A stretch of 48,657 nt of DNA from Syntrophobacterales bacterium Delta_02 (GTDB taxonomy: Bacteria; Desulfobacterota; Syntrophorhabdia; Syntrophorhabdales; Syntrophorhabdaceae). The DNA lies in contig LVAA01000027.1 in the NCBI GenBank assembly GCA_001603955.1, forward strand, positions 1 to 48,657, given 5' to 3'. The position numbers and the translations under genes are program-made. The notes below the pieces were generated by a model. It did no database searches. It was not told the DNA's origin and saw nothing but the letters and a program-made list of their open reading frames with translations. Positions 37,371-45,229 of this stretch are shown here, one piece after another; position 1 is the first letter of the stretch, and each line of letters begins with the position of its first letter.

Positions 37371-38765
37371 ATGCCAAACAACCTGCTGCGACAGATACCG
37401 AAGGTGGATTCCATACTTGAGAGCGCCGGTTGGGTGTCTCTTGTTTCCGCCTGCCCCGAGTCCATAGCGAAGGATGTCCTTCGTGAGCACCTCGACTCCC
37501 TGCGTCTTGACATCAGGGAAGGGCGGATGGACTCCGTGCCCTCCATAGACGAGATCGTGACTGCAGTGGGCATAAGGGCGGCCGCCCTTATCGAGCCGGG
37601 CCTGAAGAGGGTCATAAACGCCACCGGCGTTATCATCCACACGAACCTGGGAAGGTCGCTTCTCGCCAGGCGGGCGGTCAATGCCATCATGAGGGTCGCC
37701 ATGGGCTATTCCAACCTCGAGTACGATATCGAAAAGGGCGCGCGAGGCAGCCGGTACGACCATTGCCGGTCCGTCCTCAGGAGGCTTACCGGCGCGGAGG
37801 ATGCCCTTGTCGTCAACAACAATGCCGGGGCGGTCTTTCTTACCCTCAATACCCTCGCGGAAGGCAAAGAGGTGATCATCTCGCGGGGTGAGCTTATCGA
37901 GATCGGCGGCTCCTTCAGGATACCCGACGTGATGAAGAAGTCCGGCGCCGTGCTCAGGGAAGTGGGGACCACCAACAGGACCTACATCGAGGACTTCGAG
38001 CGGGCCATCGGTGATAATACCGGTCTCATCATGAAGGCCCATACGAGCAACTACCGTATCCGCGGCTTCACCCACGACGTGTCCTCGGAGGAACTCGTCG
38101 CATTGGGGAAGAGGTACAATATCCCCACCTACTATGACACGGGCAGCGGACTCTTTTACAATTTCGAAGGCCTCGGGGTCTCCGGCGAGCCCCTGATACC
38201 GGACGAGCTGAAGAAGGGTTTCGATGTCATATCCTTCAGCGGCGACAAGCTGCTGGGGGCACCCCAGGCGGGGATCGTGATCGGTGAGAAGGACTGTCTC
38301 GAGGCCATGAAGAAGAATCCCATGACGAGGGCGCTGCGCCCGGACAAGTTCACCCTCGCCGGCCTCGAAGCGACGCTGCTCCTCTGCCTCGATCCCGATT
38401 CGGCGGCAGGCATTCCCACTATCAGGATGATCCTTGAAGAAAAGGCCGCCGTGACGAAGAGGGCGCAGCGGATCGCCTCACAGTTGAGAAAAAAGTGCCC
38501 TCACGCCGGGGCCTCCGTCATCGATGTCAATTCCGAGGTGGGGGGTGGAAGCTTTCCCGACATGGTCATTCCCTCCGCCGGTGTGGCCCTCGAGCCCCGG
38601 ACGATGACCCTCGCGGCGTTGGAGGCGAAGCTCAGGCGCCTGCCTCTCCCCGTCATCGCACGGATCGAAAAGGAGAGGCTCATACTCGACATCAGAACGG
38701 TCCTCGCCGAAGACGAGGGTGATCTCGTCGCGGCGGTGGCCGGCGCCTTTCAAAATGACCGATAG
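37371..38765 (+). CDS. selA: L-seryl-tRNA(Sec) selenium transferase
   Basis: SelA converts seryl-tRNA(Sec) to selenocysteinyl-tRNA(Sec) with selenophosphate and pyridoxal phosphate. The 464-residue protein has the family opening LLRQIPKVD, NATGVIIHTNLGRSLL at about 83-98, and the PLP lysine K293 in SFSGDKLLGAPQAG. It shows that the organism inserts selenocysteine. selB, selD and the tRNA(Sec) gene are not in the window. It overlaps the next gene by 11 bases. Confidence 0.95.
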   Translation: MPNNLLRQIPKVDSILESAGWVSLVSACPESIAKDVLREHLDSLRLDIREGRMDSVPSIDEIVTAVGIRAAALIEPGLKRVINATGVIIHTNLGRSLLARRAVNAIMRVAMGYSNLEYDIEKGARGSRYDHCRSVLRRLTGAEDALVVNNNAGAVFLTLNTLAEGKEVIISRGELIEIGGSFRIPDVMKKSGAVLREVGTTNRTYIEDFERAIGDNTGLIMKAHTSNYRIRGFTHDVSSEELVALGKRYNIPTYYDTGSGLFYNFEGLGVSGEPLIPDELKKGFDVISFSGDKLLGAPQAGIVIGEKDCLEAMKKNPMTRALRPDKFTLAGLEATLLLCLDPDSAAGIPTIRMILEEKAAVTKRAQRIASQLRKKCPHAGASVIDVNSEVGGGSFPDMVIPSAGVALEPRTMTLAALEAKLRRLPLPVIARIEKERLILDIRTVLAEDEGDLVAAVAGAFQNDR

Positions 38766-39711
38766 CTTCAAGATCGTCTGCGACGTGAGCGGCGTACGGC
38801 TCGACGTCTTTCTTTCCGAAAGGCTTTCCATTACACGGACGAAGGTAAAAGAGATGATCGACACAGGCCACGTGCGCGTGGACGGCAGGGCGCCTAAACC
38901 CGCCATGCGCCTGAAGGAGTGCATGGAAATAGCCGGGGAGGTCCCCCGGGAAGCGGCCCTCGATGCGGCGCCGGAGGAGATACCCCTCGACATCCTGTAT
39001 GAGGACGACTACTTCCTGGCCATCAACAAACCGGCAGGCATGGTCGTCCACCCCTCTTTCGGCCACAGTTCGGGGACGCTGGTGAACGCGGTGCTGGGAT
39101 ATTTGGGCGAGAAGCGGGTAATGGGCGATGGGTCATGGGTGATGGGAAATGAGGAGGGTGCAAAGACGGTGGCGGGGGTGAGGCCGGGGATCGTGCATCG
39201 GCTGGACAAGGGGACGACCGGGGTCATTCTCGTCGCCCGTGATGAGAGGACACAGGAGAGGCTGTCGGCGCTTTTCAAGGACAGGAAGGTCAGAAAGACC
39301 TATCGGGCGGTCGTGGAGGGGATGCCCGGTCCCGATTCCTGGACGGTGGAGGGAAATATCGGGCGCCACCCTGTGGAACGAAAGAAGATGGCCGTGCTGC
39401 GCTCCGGCGGAAGACAGGCGAAGACAGGCTTCAAGGTCCTGGAAAGGCTGGAGGGTTTTTCCTACGTGGAGGCCTCTCCCGCAACGGGCAGGACCCATCA
39501 GATACGGGTCCACCTGAGCCACGCCGGCTATCCCATCGTCGGTGACGAGACATACGGCAGGAGGGCGAAGAGGTCGGCGGCGAGGCCCCTTCTCCACGCC
39601 TGCAGGATAGAGTTCATCCACCCGGTGACCTCGGAACCCGTGGTCATCGAGGCGCCCGTTCCCGCGGACATGATCGATTTCGTTGAAAAACATCGTGGAC
39701 AAGGGCATTAG
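38755..39711 (+). CDS. RluD-type pseudouridine synthase with an in-frame repeat insertion
   Basis: This 318-residue protein has an N-terminal S4 RNA-binding domain (residues 1-75) and a catalytic RluA/RluD-type domain. VVHPSFGHSSGTLVNAVL and IVHRLDKGTTGVILVARDE include the catalytic aspartate. TGRTHQIRVHLSHAGYPIVGDETYG is also present, described by its position near residue 245-270. Enzymes of this type make pseudouridines in 23S rRNA. Between the two catalytic-domain segments, five 7-nt GGGTRAT units (39116-39150) encode an extra loop of about 12-15 residues. ATG 38755 gives the S4 start; GTG 38719 is less likely. rluD is the closest name but rluA/rluC-like roles cannot be excluded. Confidence 0.87.
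   Translation: MTDSFKIVCDVSGVRLDVFLSERLSITRTKVKEMIDTGHVRVDGRAPKPAMRLKECMEIAGEVPREAALDAAPEEIPLDILYEDDYFLAINKPAGMVVHPSFGHSSGTLVNAVLGYLGEKRVMGDGSWVMGNEEGAKTVAGVRPGIVHRLDKGTTGVILVARDERTQERLSALFKDRKVRKTYRAVVEGMPGPDSWTVEGNIGRHPVERKKMAVLRSGGRQAKTGFKVLERLEGFSYVEASPATGRTHQIRVHLSHAGYPIVGDETYGRRAKRSAARPLLHACRIEFIHPVTSEPVVIEAPVPADMIDFVEKHRGQGH
39116..39150 (+). repeat. Five tandem 7-nt GGGTRAT-type units inside the pseudouridine synthase gene
   Basis: The units are GGGTAAT, GGGCGAT, GGGTCAT, GGGTGAT and GGGAAAT. Because 35 bases are not a multiple of three, the surrounding sequence must supply one more base to keep the frame. The same units form the intergenic element at 40496-40614. Confidence 0.85.
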
Positions 39712-39762
39712 AAAACCCGTAAACTACTGCATGAAGGGTCCTTTGTAAGGATGGGGTAGGGT

Positions 39763-40479
39763 GTGAAGGAATTTGTGCTCGAGAGGAAGAACGATTGGGA
39801 GTACTACCATGTCCCGGGATTGACGGACGCGGGCATTATCCACGGGTTCTTCACCCGGAGGTCGCCGGTGTCCCCGCTTAAGGGACGGGAGGCGGAGGTA
39901 TTCCTCGACACCTTTTCGCTCAGTGACGCCATCGCGCTCAACCAGGAGCACGGGACCGATATCCACGTGATAGGCAACGGCGACAGGCCCTCGAGGGGCG
40001 ACGGGATCCTCCTGTATAAACGGGGCATTGCCGGTGTGATCAACACGGCCGACTGCCTTTGCGTCATCCTCGTGGACCCCGGTTTCCCCATGGTGTCCAT
40101 CCTTCACGCCGGCTGGCGGGGCACCCTCAAGGGGATAACCTCCCGGGCGGTCGGCATGATGACCGAGCGGGGAGCGGCGACACAGCGCATGCTTGCCCTC
40201 ATGGGCCCCTCGATCCGCGGCTGTTGTTACGAGGTCGGCAGAGAGGTCGCGGACGCTTTCCTCGATGCGGGTTTTCCCGGAGACATCCTCACCTCCGTCA
40301 ACGGTTCGCTGCACCTCGACCTCAAGACCGCGAACGCGCACCTGGTCCACGAAGCGGGCATTGGGTCCATCTGCGATACAGGGCTGTGCACTTACTGCGG
40401 CGGCGACGACTTCGTTTCTTATCGCAGGGGTGCCCGCAACGCCCGGCAGATGAATTTTGTGGCAATAAAAGAGAGGTAA
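39763..40479 (+). CDS. pgeF: PgeF/YfiH-type multicopper-polyphenol-oxidase (laccase-domain) protein
   Basis: This 238-residue protein has the family metal-site residues: a His in NQEHGTDIH, a Cys in NTADCLCV and a His in LHAGWRGTLKG. In E. coli, YfiH (PgeF) removes misincorporated residues from peptidoglycan precursors, and other members act as purine nucleoside phosphorylases. The start is GTG at 39763 after a GGTAGG ribosome site. It is followed by the 7-nt repeat element. Confidence 0.88.
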   Translation: MKEFVLERKNDWEYYHVPGLTDAGIIHGFFTRRSPVSPLKGREAEVFLDTFSLSDAIALNQEHGTDIHVIGNGDRPSRGDGILLYKRGIAGVINTADCLCVILVDPGFPMVSILHAGWRGTLKGITSRAVGMMTERGAATQRMLALMGPSIRGCCYEVGREVADAFLDAGFPGDILTSVNGSLHLDLKTANAHLVHEAGIGSICDTGLCTYCGGDDFVSYRRGARNARQMNFVAIKER

Positions 40480-40495
40480 AAGATGAAGAAGAGAC

Positions 40496-40614
40496 GGGTG
40501 ATAGGTGATGGGTAATGGGGAAAGATAAAGAAGAGACGGGTAATGGGTGATAGGTAATGGGTAATGGGCAGAGAGGAAGTATTTCCTATTACCTATCACC
40601 CATTACCCATCACC
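40496..40614. repeat. Inverted-repeat element of 7-nt GGGTRAT units with a perfect 21-base stem
   Basis: The units occur at 40496-40516 and 40538-40565, and in reverse complement at 40588-40614. Positions 40538-40558 pair perfectly with 40588-40608. Inside, AGGAA (40574-40578) pairs with TTCCT (40583-40587) directly next to the outer arm. The element fills the gap between pgeF and the sensor kinase gene and ends eight bases before its ATG. Confidence 0.88.
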
Positions 40615-40621
40615 TGTTCTT

Positions 40622-42757
40622 ATGAAACTTAAAAAAGAACTATCCATTATCATCGGCATCCTCGTCGCCTTCGGGGCGCTCGTCCTGATCGAGTCGAGTC
40701 TCCCCAATTTTGCGCGGTTCTTCCCGGTGTGGGAGAACAAGCTTCTTGTCGTCGTTCTGAACATCAACCTCTTGCTTATCCTCCTGCTCCTTTTCCTGAT
40801 CACCCGCATCATCCTCAAGGCGTACATTGAAAAGAGACGGGGCATATGGGGGTCGGGCCTCAAGAAGAGACTGACCTCGACGTTGCTCTTTATCTCCATC
40901 GTGCCCTCTTTCACCCTCTTCATCCTGGCCACAGGCTTCTTCTATGTGAGCATGGACCGGTGGTTCAGCCAGCAGGTGGAGGACACCATGGAGAGCGCCC
41001 TCGAGCTTTCCCGGCTGCACTACGAGGAGGTTTTCCAGCGCCACACGAGGATCGGGGAGCAGATGGCGGAGGAGATCGGGAAGAAGGGTCTGCTCCAGGA
41101 TGAGAAAGGCCTCAAAAAGCTCCTCAGGCAGTACGAGCGGACACATCTCCTCGGCTTCGTGGCCGTCTACGATCCCCTATCGGCGGCGATGGTCAGGGTC
41201 GGCGGCTCCGCGAAGTCCGAGCGGACGATCCTGTCGAAGCTGAAGCTCTTCACGGGCAAGGAGGTGTCCCAGGAGATCATCCCCGACGAGGAAGGCGAGA
41301 TGCTCGTGGTGGGCATGCGCCTTGCGCCCGCCTCGCTGGAGAGCAACAGGGTTCCCATACTCTTTCTCGGTGACACGATAAAGGTGCAGGGACGGGAGCG
41401 CATGAAGCAGATCGCCGTCACGAGCAAGGAGTTCCGCGAATCCCGCGTGTTCAAGAAGGTCCTGAAGTACAGCTTCATCATCCCCCTGTTCCTCATCACC
41501 ATTCTCACCATTTTTGTTTCCCTCTGGGTTGGTATCAAGATGGCCACGGAGATCACCGTTCCCATAGAAAAGATGAAGGAAGGCGCGGCCATCATAGCCA
41601 CGGGGAAGTTCGACATCAACCTCGAGGACAGGGGAAAGGACGAGATCGGCACCCTCGTGAGGGCCTTCAACAGCATGGCGAAGGAACTCAAGATAGCCAA
41701 GGACGAGATAGAGAACAAAAGCCGCTCCCTGGAGTTCGTTCTTAACAATGTGGCGGCGGGTATCATCTCCACGGACAAAAAGGGGACCATCCTTCTCGCG
41801 AACAACGCCGCGCGCGTCATACTCGGCGTCGACAGGGAGAAGCTGGAGGGCATGTCCCTGAGGGAGGTCTTCGGTAATAACTTCAAGGCCCTTACGAAGT
41901 CCTTCCTGAGAGAGACCCGGGCCTCCAAGGGCGAGAGCATCACGAAGGACCTGAGGCTCAGCCTCAAGAAGGATATTACCTATCTCAGGGCATCGCTCAC
42001 GGCCCTGAAGGACGAGCGCAGCCGGGTGGCTGGTTTCATCATAGCCTTCGATGACATTACCCACGTGGTGCGGGCCGAGAAGCTGGCCACATGGCAGGAG
42101 GTGGCGCGCAAGCTCACCCACGAGATCAAGAACCCGCTGACCCCCATCGTTCTTTCGGCCGAACGCATCCGCAGGAAGCTTATGGCGAGGTTCACGGGGC
42201 CCGACAAGGACATCCTCGACGAGACGACTTCGGTCATCATCCGGTCCGTGGCCGACATAAAGGATATCGTCAACGAGCTTACCAAGCTCACCCACACGTC
42301 ACAGGCAAGGACCCTGGAGAACCTGAACAGCGTGGTCGATGAGACCCTCGACCTCTACCGTAACCTCTACCACAACATATCCATAGGCTTTGAACCCGAG
42401 GAGGTCCCTCTCATGCGTGTTGACCGCGACGGGCTCAAGCGGGCCTTCATCAACCTCATCACCAACGCAGTCAAGGCCATCGACGGCGAGGCGGGGACCA
42501 TCACGGTGCGGACGCGTTACGACAAGGCGAAACGAACCGGCGTCATCGAGTTCGCCGACACCGGCAAGGGCGTCCCCGACCAGGACAAGGAAAAGGTCTT
42601 CGATCCCTACTTCACGAAGGACGAAGGCGGCACCGGCCTCGGCCTCGCCATCGTCCACTCCATCATCCTCGAGCACCACGGCAGGATACGGGTGGAGGAC
42701 AACGTACCGAAGGGCGCGAAGTTCATCATCGAGATACCGATAATAGAAACGGCTTGA
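40622..42757 (+). CDS. NtrY-like membrane sensor histidine kinase
   Basis: This 711-residue kinase has membrane helices at about 7-25, 41-64 and 86-108, a periplasmic or extracytoplasmic domain at about 115-280 and another helix at 283-305. HAMP (305-360), PAS (365-480) and HisKA follow, with phospho-acceptor H500 in KLTHEIKNPLTP. The ATPase domain carries NLITNAVKA, ADTGKGVP and GGTGLGLA. This layout is that of NtrY, linked to nitrogen or redox sensing, but the ligand is unknown. No ntrX-type regulator follows; the next gene is smpB, so it appears to be an orphan in this window. The ATG has no ribosome site because the repeat element abuts it. The stop codon lies in a GGCTTGAA repeat unit. 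Confidence 0.9.
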   Translation: MKLKKELSIIIGILVAFGALVLIESSLPNFARFFPVWENKLLVVVLNINLLLILLLLFLITRIILKAYIEKRRGIWGSGLKKRLTSTLLFISIVPSFTLFILATGFFYVSMDRWFSQQVEDTMESALELSRLHYEEVFQRHTRIGEQMAEEIGKKGLLQDEKGLKKLLRQYERTHLLGFVAVYDPLSAAMVRVGGSAKSERTILSKLKLFTGKEVSQEIIPDEEGEMLVVGMRLAPASLESNRVPILFLGDTIKVQGRERMKQIAVTSKEFRESRVFKKVLKYSFIIPLFLITILTIFVSLWVGIKMATEITVPIEKMKEGAAIIATGKFDINLEDRGKDEIGTLVRAFNSMAKELKIAKDEIENKSRSLEFVLNNVAAGIISTDKKGTILLANNAARVILGVDREKLEGMSLREVFGNNFKALTKSFLRETRASKGESITKDLRLSLKKDITYLRASLTALKDERSRVAGFIIAFDDITHVVRAEKLATWQEVARKLTHEIKNPLTPIVLSAERIRRKLMARFTGPDKDILDETTSVIIRSVADIKDIVNELTKLTHTSQARTLENLNSVVDETLDLYRNLYHNISIGFEPEEVPLMRVDRDGLKRAFINLITNAVKAIDGEAGTITVRTRYDKAKRTGVIEFADTGKGVPDQDKEKVFDPYFTKDEGGTGLGLAIVHSIILEHHGRIRVEDNVPKGAKFIIEIPIIETA

Positions 42758-42930
42758 ACCGGAAAAGACCGTTGCAGACCGCTTGAACCGCTTAAGCCGT
42801 TGAAAAAAGGGTGAGGCATCTACTCAGGAAATACCTCTGGTCGATGGAATCACTGTGCCACCGAAGGCTTCGTCTTAAACGTTCAAGCGGCTAAAGCGGC
42901 TAAAGCGGTTCAAGCGGTTCAAGCGGTCTG
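42751..42930. repeat. Inverted-repeat element of 9-nt units (copy 4)
   Basis: The left part (42751-42804) and right part (42880-42930) consist of GGTTCAAGC variants in opposite orientation. 42775-42791 pairs perfectly with 42914-42930 (17 bases). The spacer shares GAAAAAA..TGAGGCATC (42802-42820) with copy 1 and GAAAAGACCG (42762-42771) with copy 3. Two right-arm units read GCTAAAGCG. It starts within the kinase stop codon. Confidence 0.82.
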
Positions 42931-42951
42931 CCGGGCCCGGGCCCGGCAGAC
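42926..42951. terminator. Perfect 26-base GC-rich palindrome, probable terminator
   Basis: The sequence reads the same on both strands from 42926 to 42951, centred on GGGCCCGGGCCC. CTGTCTTTT follows at 42952. It overlaps the end of repeat copy 4 and lies before the smpB promoter, so it probably ends the kinase transcript. Confidence 0.6.
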
Positions 42952-42972
42952 CTGTCTTTTCCCGTCTACCTG

Positions 42973-42981
42973 TGTTATATT
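42973..42981 (+). promoter_or_regulatory. Probable extended -10 promoter of smpB-ssrA
   Basis: TGT-TATATT (42973-42981) is a good extended -10; the -35 region (near 42953) is poor, as is common with extended -10 promoters. The ATG of smpB is only seven bases further on, so the expected transcript starts at or within a base of the start codon. Confidence 0.48.
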
Positions 42982-42988
42982 ATTGCGT

Positions 42989-43435
42989 ATGAAGGTTGTT
43001 TGTACAAACAGGAAGGCTTTTCACGAATACCATATCGAGGAGAAGTTCGAGACGGGGATAGTCCTTACGGGCACCGAAGTGAAGTCACTCAGGGAAGGCA
43101 GGGCGAACCTCAAGGAGAGTTACGCGAAGGTCAAGAACGGCGAGGTTTTCGTCGTGAACGCCCACATCAGCCCCTATTCCTGTGGGAACATATACAACCA
43201 CGAGCCGAAGAGGACGCGCAAGCTCCTCATGCACAAGAGGGAGATCATGCGGCTCATCGGCAAGGTGAAGGAGAGGGGATATACACTGATCCCCCTTTCC
43301 CTTTACTTCGACAGGAGGAACAGGGCCAAGATGGAACTGGCGCTGGCAAAGGGAAAGACACTTTATGACAAAAGGGAGGGAATCAGGCGCAAGGACGAGA
43401 AACGACTCATGGAACGTGAGGAAAGAATGCGATGA
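42989..43435 (+). CDS. smpB: SsrA-binding protein SmpB
   Basis: SmpB binds tmRNA and brings it to ribosomes stalled on broken messages. The 148-residue protein has the conserved VCTNRKAFHEYHIEEKFETG opening, LTGTEVKSLREGRANLKESY, and the C-terminal KGKTLYDKRE..R tail that enters the mRNA channel. An in-frame TTG at 42983 would add two residues; ATG 42989 fits the family. No ribosome site is present. It ends one base before ssrA. Confidence 0.96.
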   Translation: MKVVCTNRKAFHEYHIEEKFETGIVLTGTEVKSLREGRANLKESYAKVKNGEVFVVNAHISPYSCGNIYNHEPKRTRKLLMHKREIMRLIGKVKERGYTLIPLSLYFDRRNRAKMELALAKGKTLYDKREGIRRKDEKRLMEREERMR

Positions 43436-43436
43436 C

Positions 43437-43791
43437 GGGGGCGACTGGCTTCGACAGGGAAGTGAGGGTCAGAGAGGCATGCCGGGTTACTGCTTACCCG
43501 TACCCAAGCGGAACTAAACACAACTGCAGACTCTCACGAGTACGCACTAGCTGCCTAGTAAGCAGCTACATCATCCGGACCTTCTTCCTGCTTTAGGTCC
43601 GTGTATGGTGTCATTCTAGCAGGATAGTCCGGTGTAACGCCTATAGCGCCGGGCGAAACCTTGTAGGCTGGGGCAGTCAGGAACCCGTCAGCGGGTGTCT
43701 GGCTGCCCGAGACTTAATACGCTGACTAAGCATGTAGTCTGTCTGAAGCCTTCTTTTCTGGACGTGGGTTCGATTCCCACCGCCTCCACCA
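43437..43791 (+). ncRNA. ssrA: tmRNA (transfer-messenger RNA)
   Basis: The 5' end GGGGGCG (43437-43443) pairs with the 3' CGCCTCC, followed by ACCA ending at 43791. The T arm GTGGGTTCGATTCCCAC and the family start GGCTTCGACAGG are present. The tag frame most likely resumes at GCA 43526 and encodes ADSHEYALAA before TAG at 43556 and TAA at 43559. Pseudoknot-rich sequence follows. The upstream in-frame codons AAC ACA ACT cannot be excluded as part of the tag. The gene begins one base after smpB, so both may come from one transcript cut by RNase P. Confidence 0.96.
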
Positions 43792-43856
43792 TATATCAAC
43801 CCCTCTCGTACCCGGGTTGACTCGCCGGCGCTATTCTGATACCCTGAAAGGACCTC

Positions 43857-45209
43857 ATGCAAAGGCAATCCGGCTGGAGATCAAAGTCAAAAGAGGACAT
43901 CAAGGAGATATACGGGTTCGCTGAAGGCTACAAGAGCTTTCTGGACGAGGCGAAGACCGAGCGCGAGGCTGTGCGGTCCATCACCCGGACCCTCGAAGAA
44001 GAGGGTTTCGGCATGGACTTTTCGGGGGATCGTGTGTTTGCCGTCAACAGGGGCAAGGAAGTCATGGCCTTCGTCCGGGGAAGCGTGGACATCTCCGAAG
44101 GGCTGAACATCGTCGTGGCCCACATCGATGCCCCGAGACTCGACCTCAAACAGAACCCCCTCTACGAGGATATCGACCTGGCGCTCCTGAGGACCCACTA
44201 TTACGGCGGCATCAAGAAGTACCAGTGGGTTGCCGTCCCTCTCGCCATCCATGGAGTGGTGGTGAAGTCGGACGGGGAATCCGTCGATATCTGCATCGGT
44301 GAAAAGGATGACGACCCCGTTTTCCTCATCGACGACCTGCTGCCGCACCTGTCCAGAAAGACGCAGGACGAGAAGAAGCTCGGCGACGCCATCGACGGTG
44401 AAAAGCTCGTCGTACTCTTCGGGTCGCTGCCGCTTACCGGTGCGGAGAAGGAGCCCGTGAAACAATACGTCCTCAAGATGCTGGGCGACGCCTACGGCAT
44501 GACCGAGGACGATCTCATCAGTGCCGAACTCGAGGTGGTACCCGCCTTCAAGGCCAGGGATGTAGGCATGGACCGCAGCATGGTCGGCGGCTACGGCCAG
44601 GATGACCGGGTCTCGGCATACACCCTCCTTAAGGGGCTGTGCGGTGTGAAGGACCCCCGGAGGCATTGCCTCGCGATCTTCACGGACAAGGAAGAGATAG
44701 GCTCCGAGGGCTCGACGAGCATAAGGTCCGCCTTTCTCCATGTCTTTCTCGACGATGTGCTGTCCGGGATGGGAATAAAGGCCGATGAGGCCCTGATGAG
44801 AAAGGTTCTCTTCCGGTCGAAGGCGCTTTCCGCCGATGTGAACGGAGCGGTGGATCCCACCTACCAGGAAGTCCACGAAAAACAGAACGCCTGCTATCTC
44901 GGCCGCGGTCCCTGCATCACCAAGTTCACCGGGCACATGGGCAAGATAGGGGCCAGCGACGCGAATGCCGAGTACGTGGCGGAAATAACGAGGCTTTTTG
45001 ACGGGTCGGGCATCATGTGGCAGACGGGCGAACTAGGGAAGATAGATGAAGGCGGCGGCGGGACAGTGGCAAAGCATCTCGCCGTCTACGGCATGGAGAT
45101 CATCGACTGCGGAGCGCCTATACTGGTCATGCACTCGCCCTACGAGCTCTCGAGCAAGCTCGACATTTTTGAGACGTACCGGGCATTTCAGGCCTTCTTC
45201 AAGGCGTAA
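43857..45209 (+). CDS. M18 family zinc aminopeptidase
   Basis: This 450-residue protein has the M18 metal-site segments: VVAHIDAPRLDL at about residues 86-97, GGYGQDDRVSAYTLL near 243-257, and the acidic pair in TDKEEIGSEGSTS. The C-terminal MHSPYELSSKLDI has the last histidine ligand. M18 enzymes remove N-terminal residues, often acidic ones, from peptides in the cytoplasm. The ATG at 43857 follows AAGGA. A TTGACT (43817-43822) with an extended TGATACCCT 17 bases on may be its promoter. It precedes lon and may be cotranscribed with it. Confidence 0.9.
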   Translation: MQRQSGWRSKSKEDIKEIYGFAEGYKSFLDEAKTEREAVRSITRTLEEEGFGMDFSGDRVFAVNRGKEVMAFVRGSVDISEGLNIVVAHIDAPRLDLKQNPLYEDIDLALLRTHYYGGIKKYQWVAVPLAIHGVVVKSDGESVDICIGEKDDDPVFLIDDLLPHLSRKTQDEKKLGDAIDGEKLVVLFGSLPLTGAEKEPVKQYVLKMLGDAYGMTEDDLISAELEVVPAFKARDVGMDRSMVGGYGQDDRVSAYTLLKGLCGVKDPRRHCLAIFTDKEEIGSEGSTSIRSAFLHVFLDDVLSGMGIKADEALMRKVLFRSKALSADVNGAVDPTYQEVHEKQNACYLGRGPCITKFTGHMGKIGASDANAEYVAEITRLFDGSGIMWQTGELGKIDEGGGGTVAKHLAVYGMEIIDCGAPILVMHSPYELSSKLDIFETYRAFQAFFKA

Positions 45210-45229
45210 GGAACGGAGGCACCACGCGA

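Noticed and set aside
40496..40614. CRISPR-like array
   Set aside because: Units are 7 bases without unique spacers of 30 bases or so, and no cas genes are present. The same holds for the 9-nt family.
43677..43868. Minus-strand frame with GGGNRTHVQ over the tmRNA 3' end
   Set aside because: This is another familiar artefact of translating a tRNA-like domain; the locus is ssrA.
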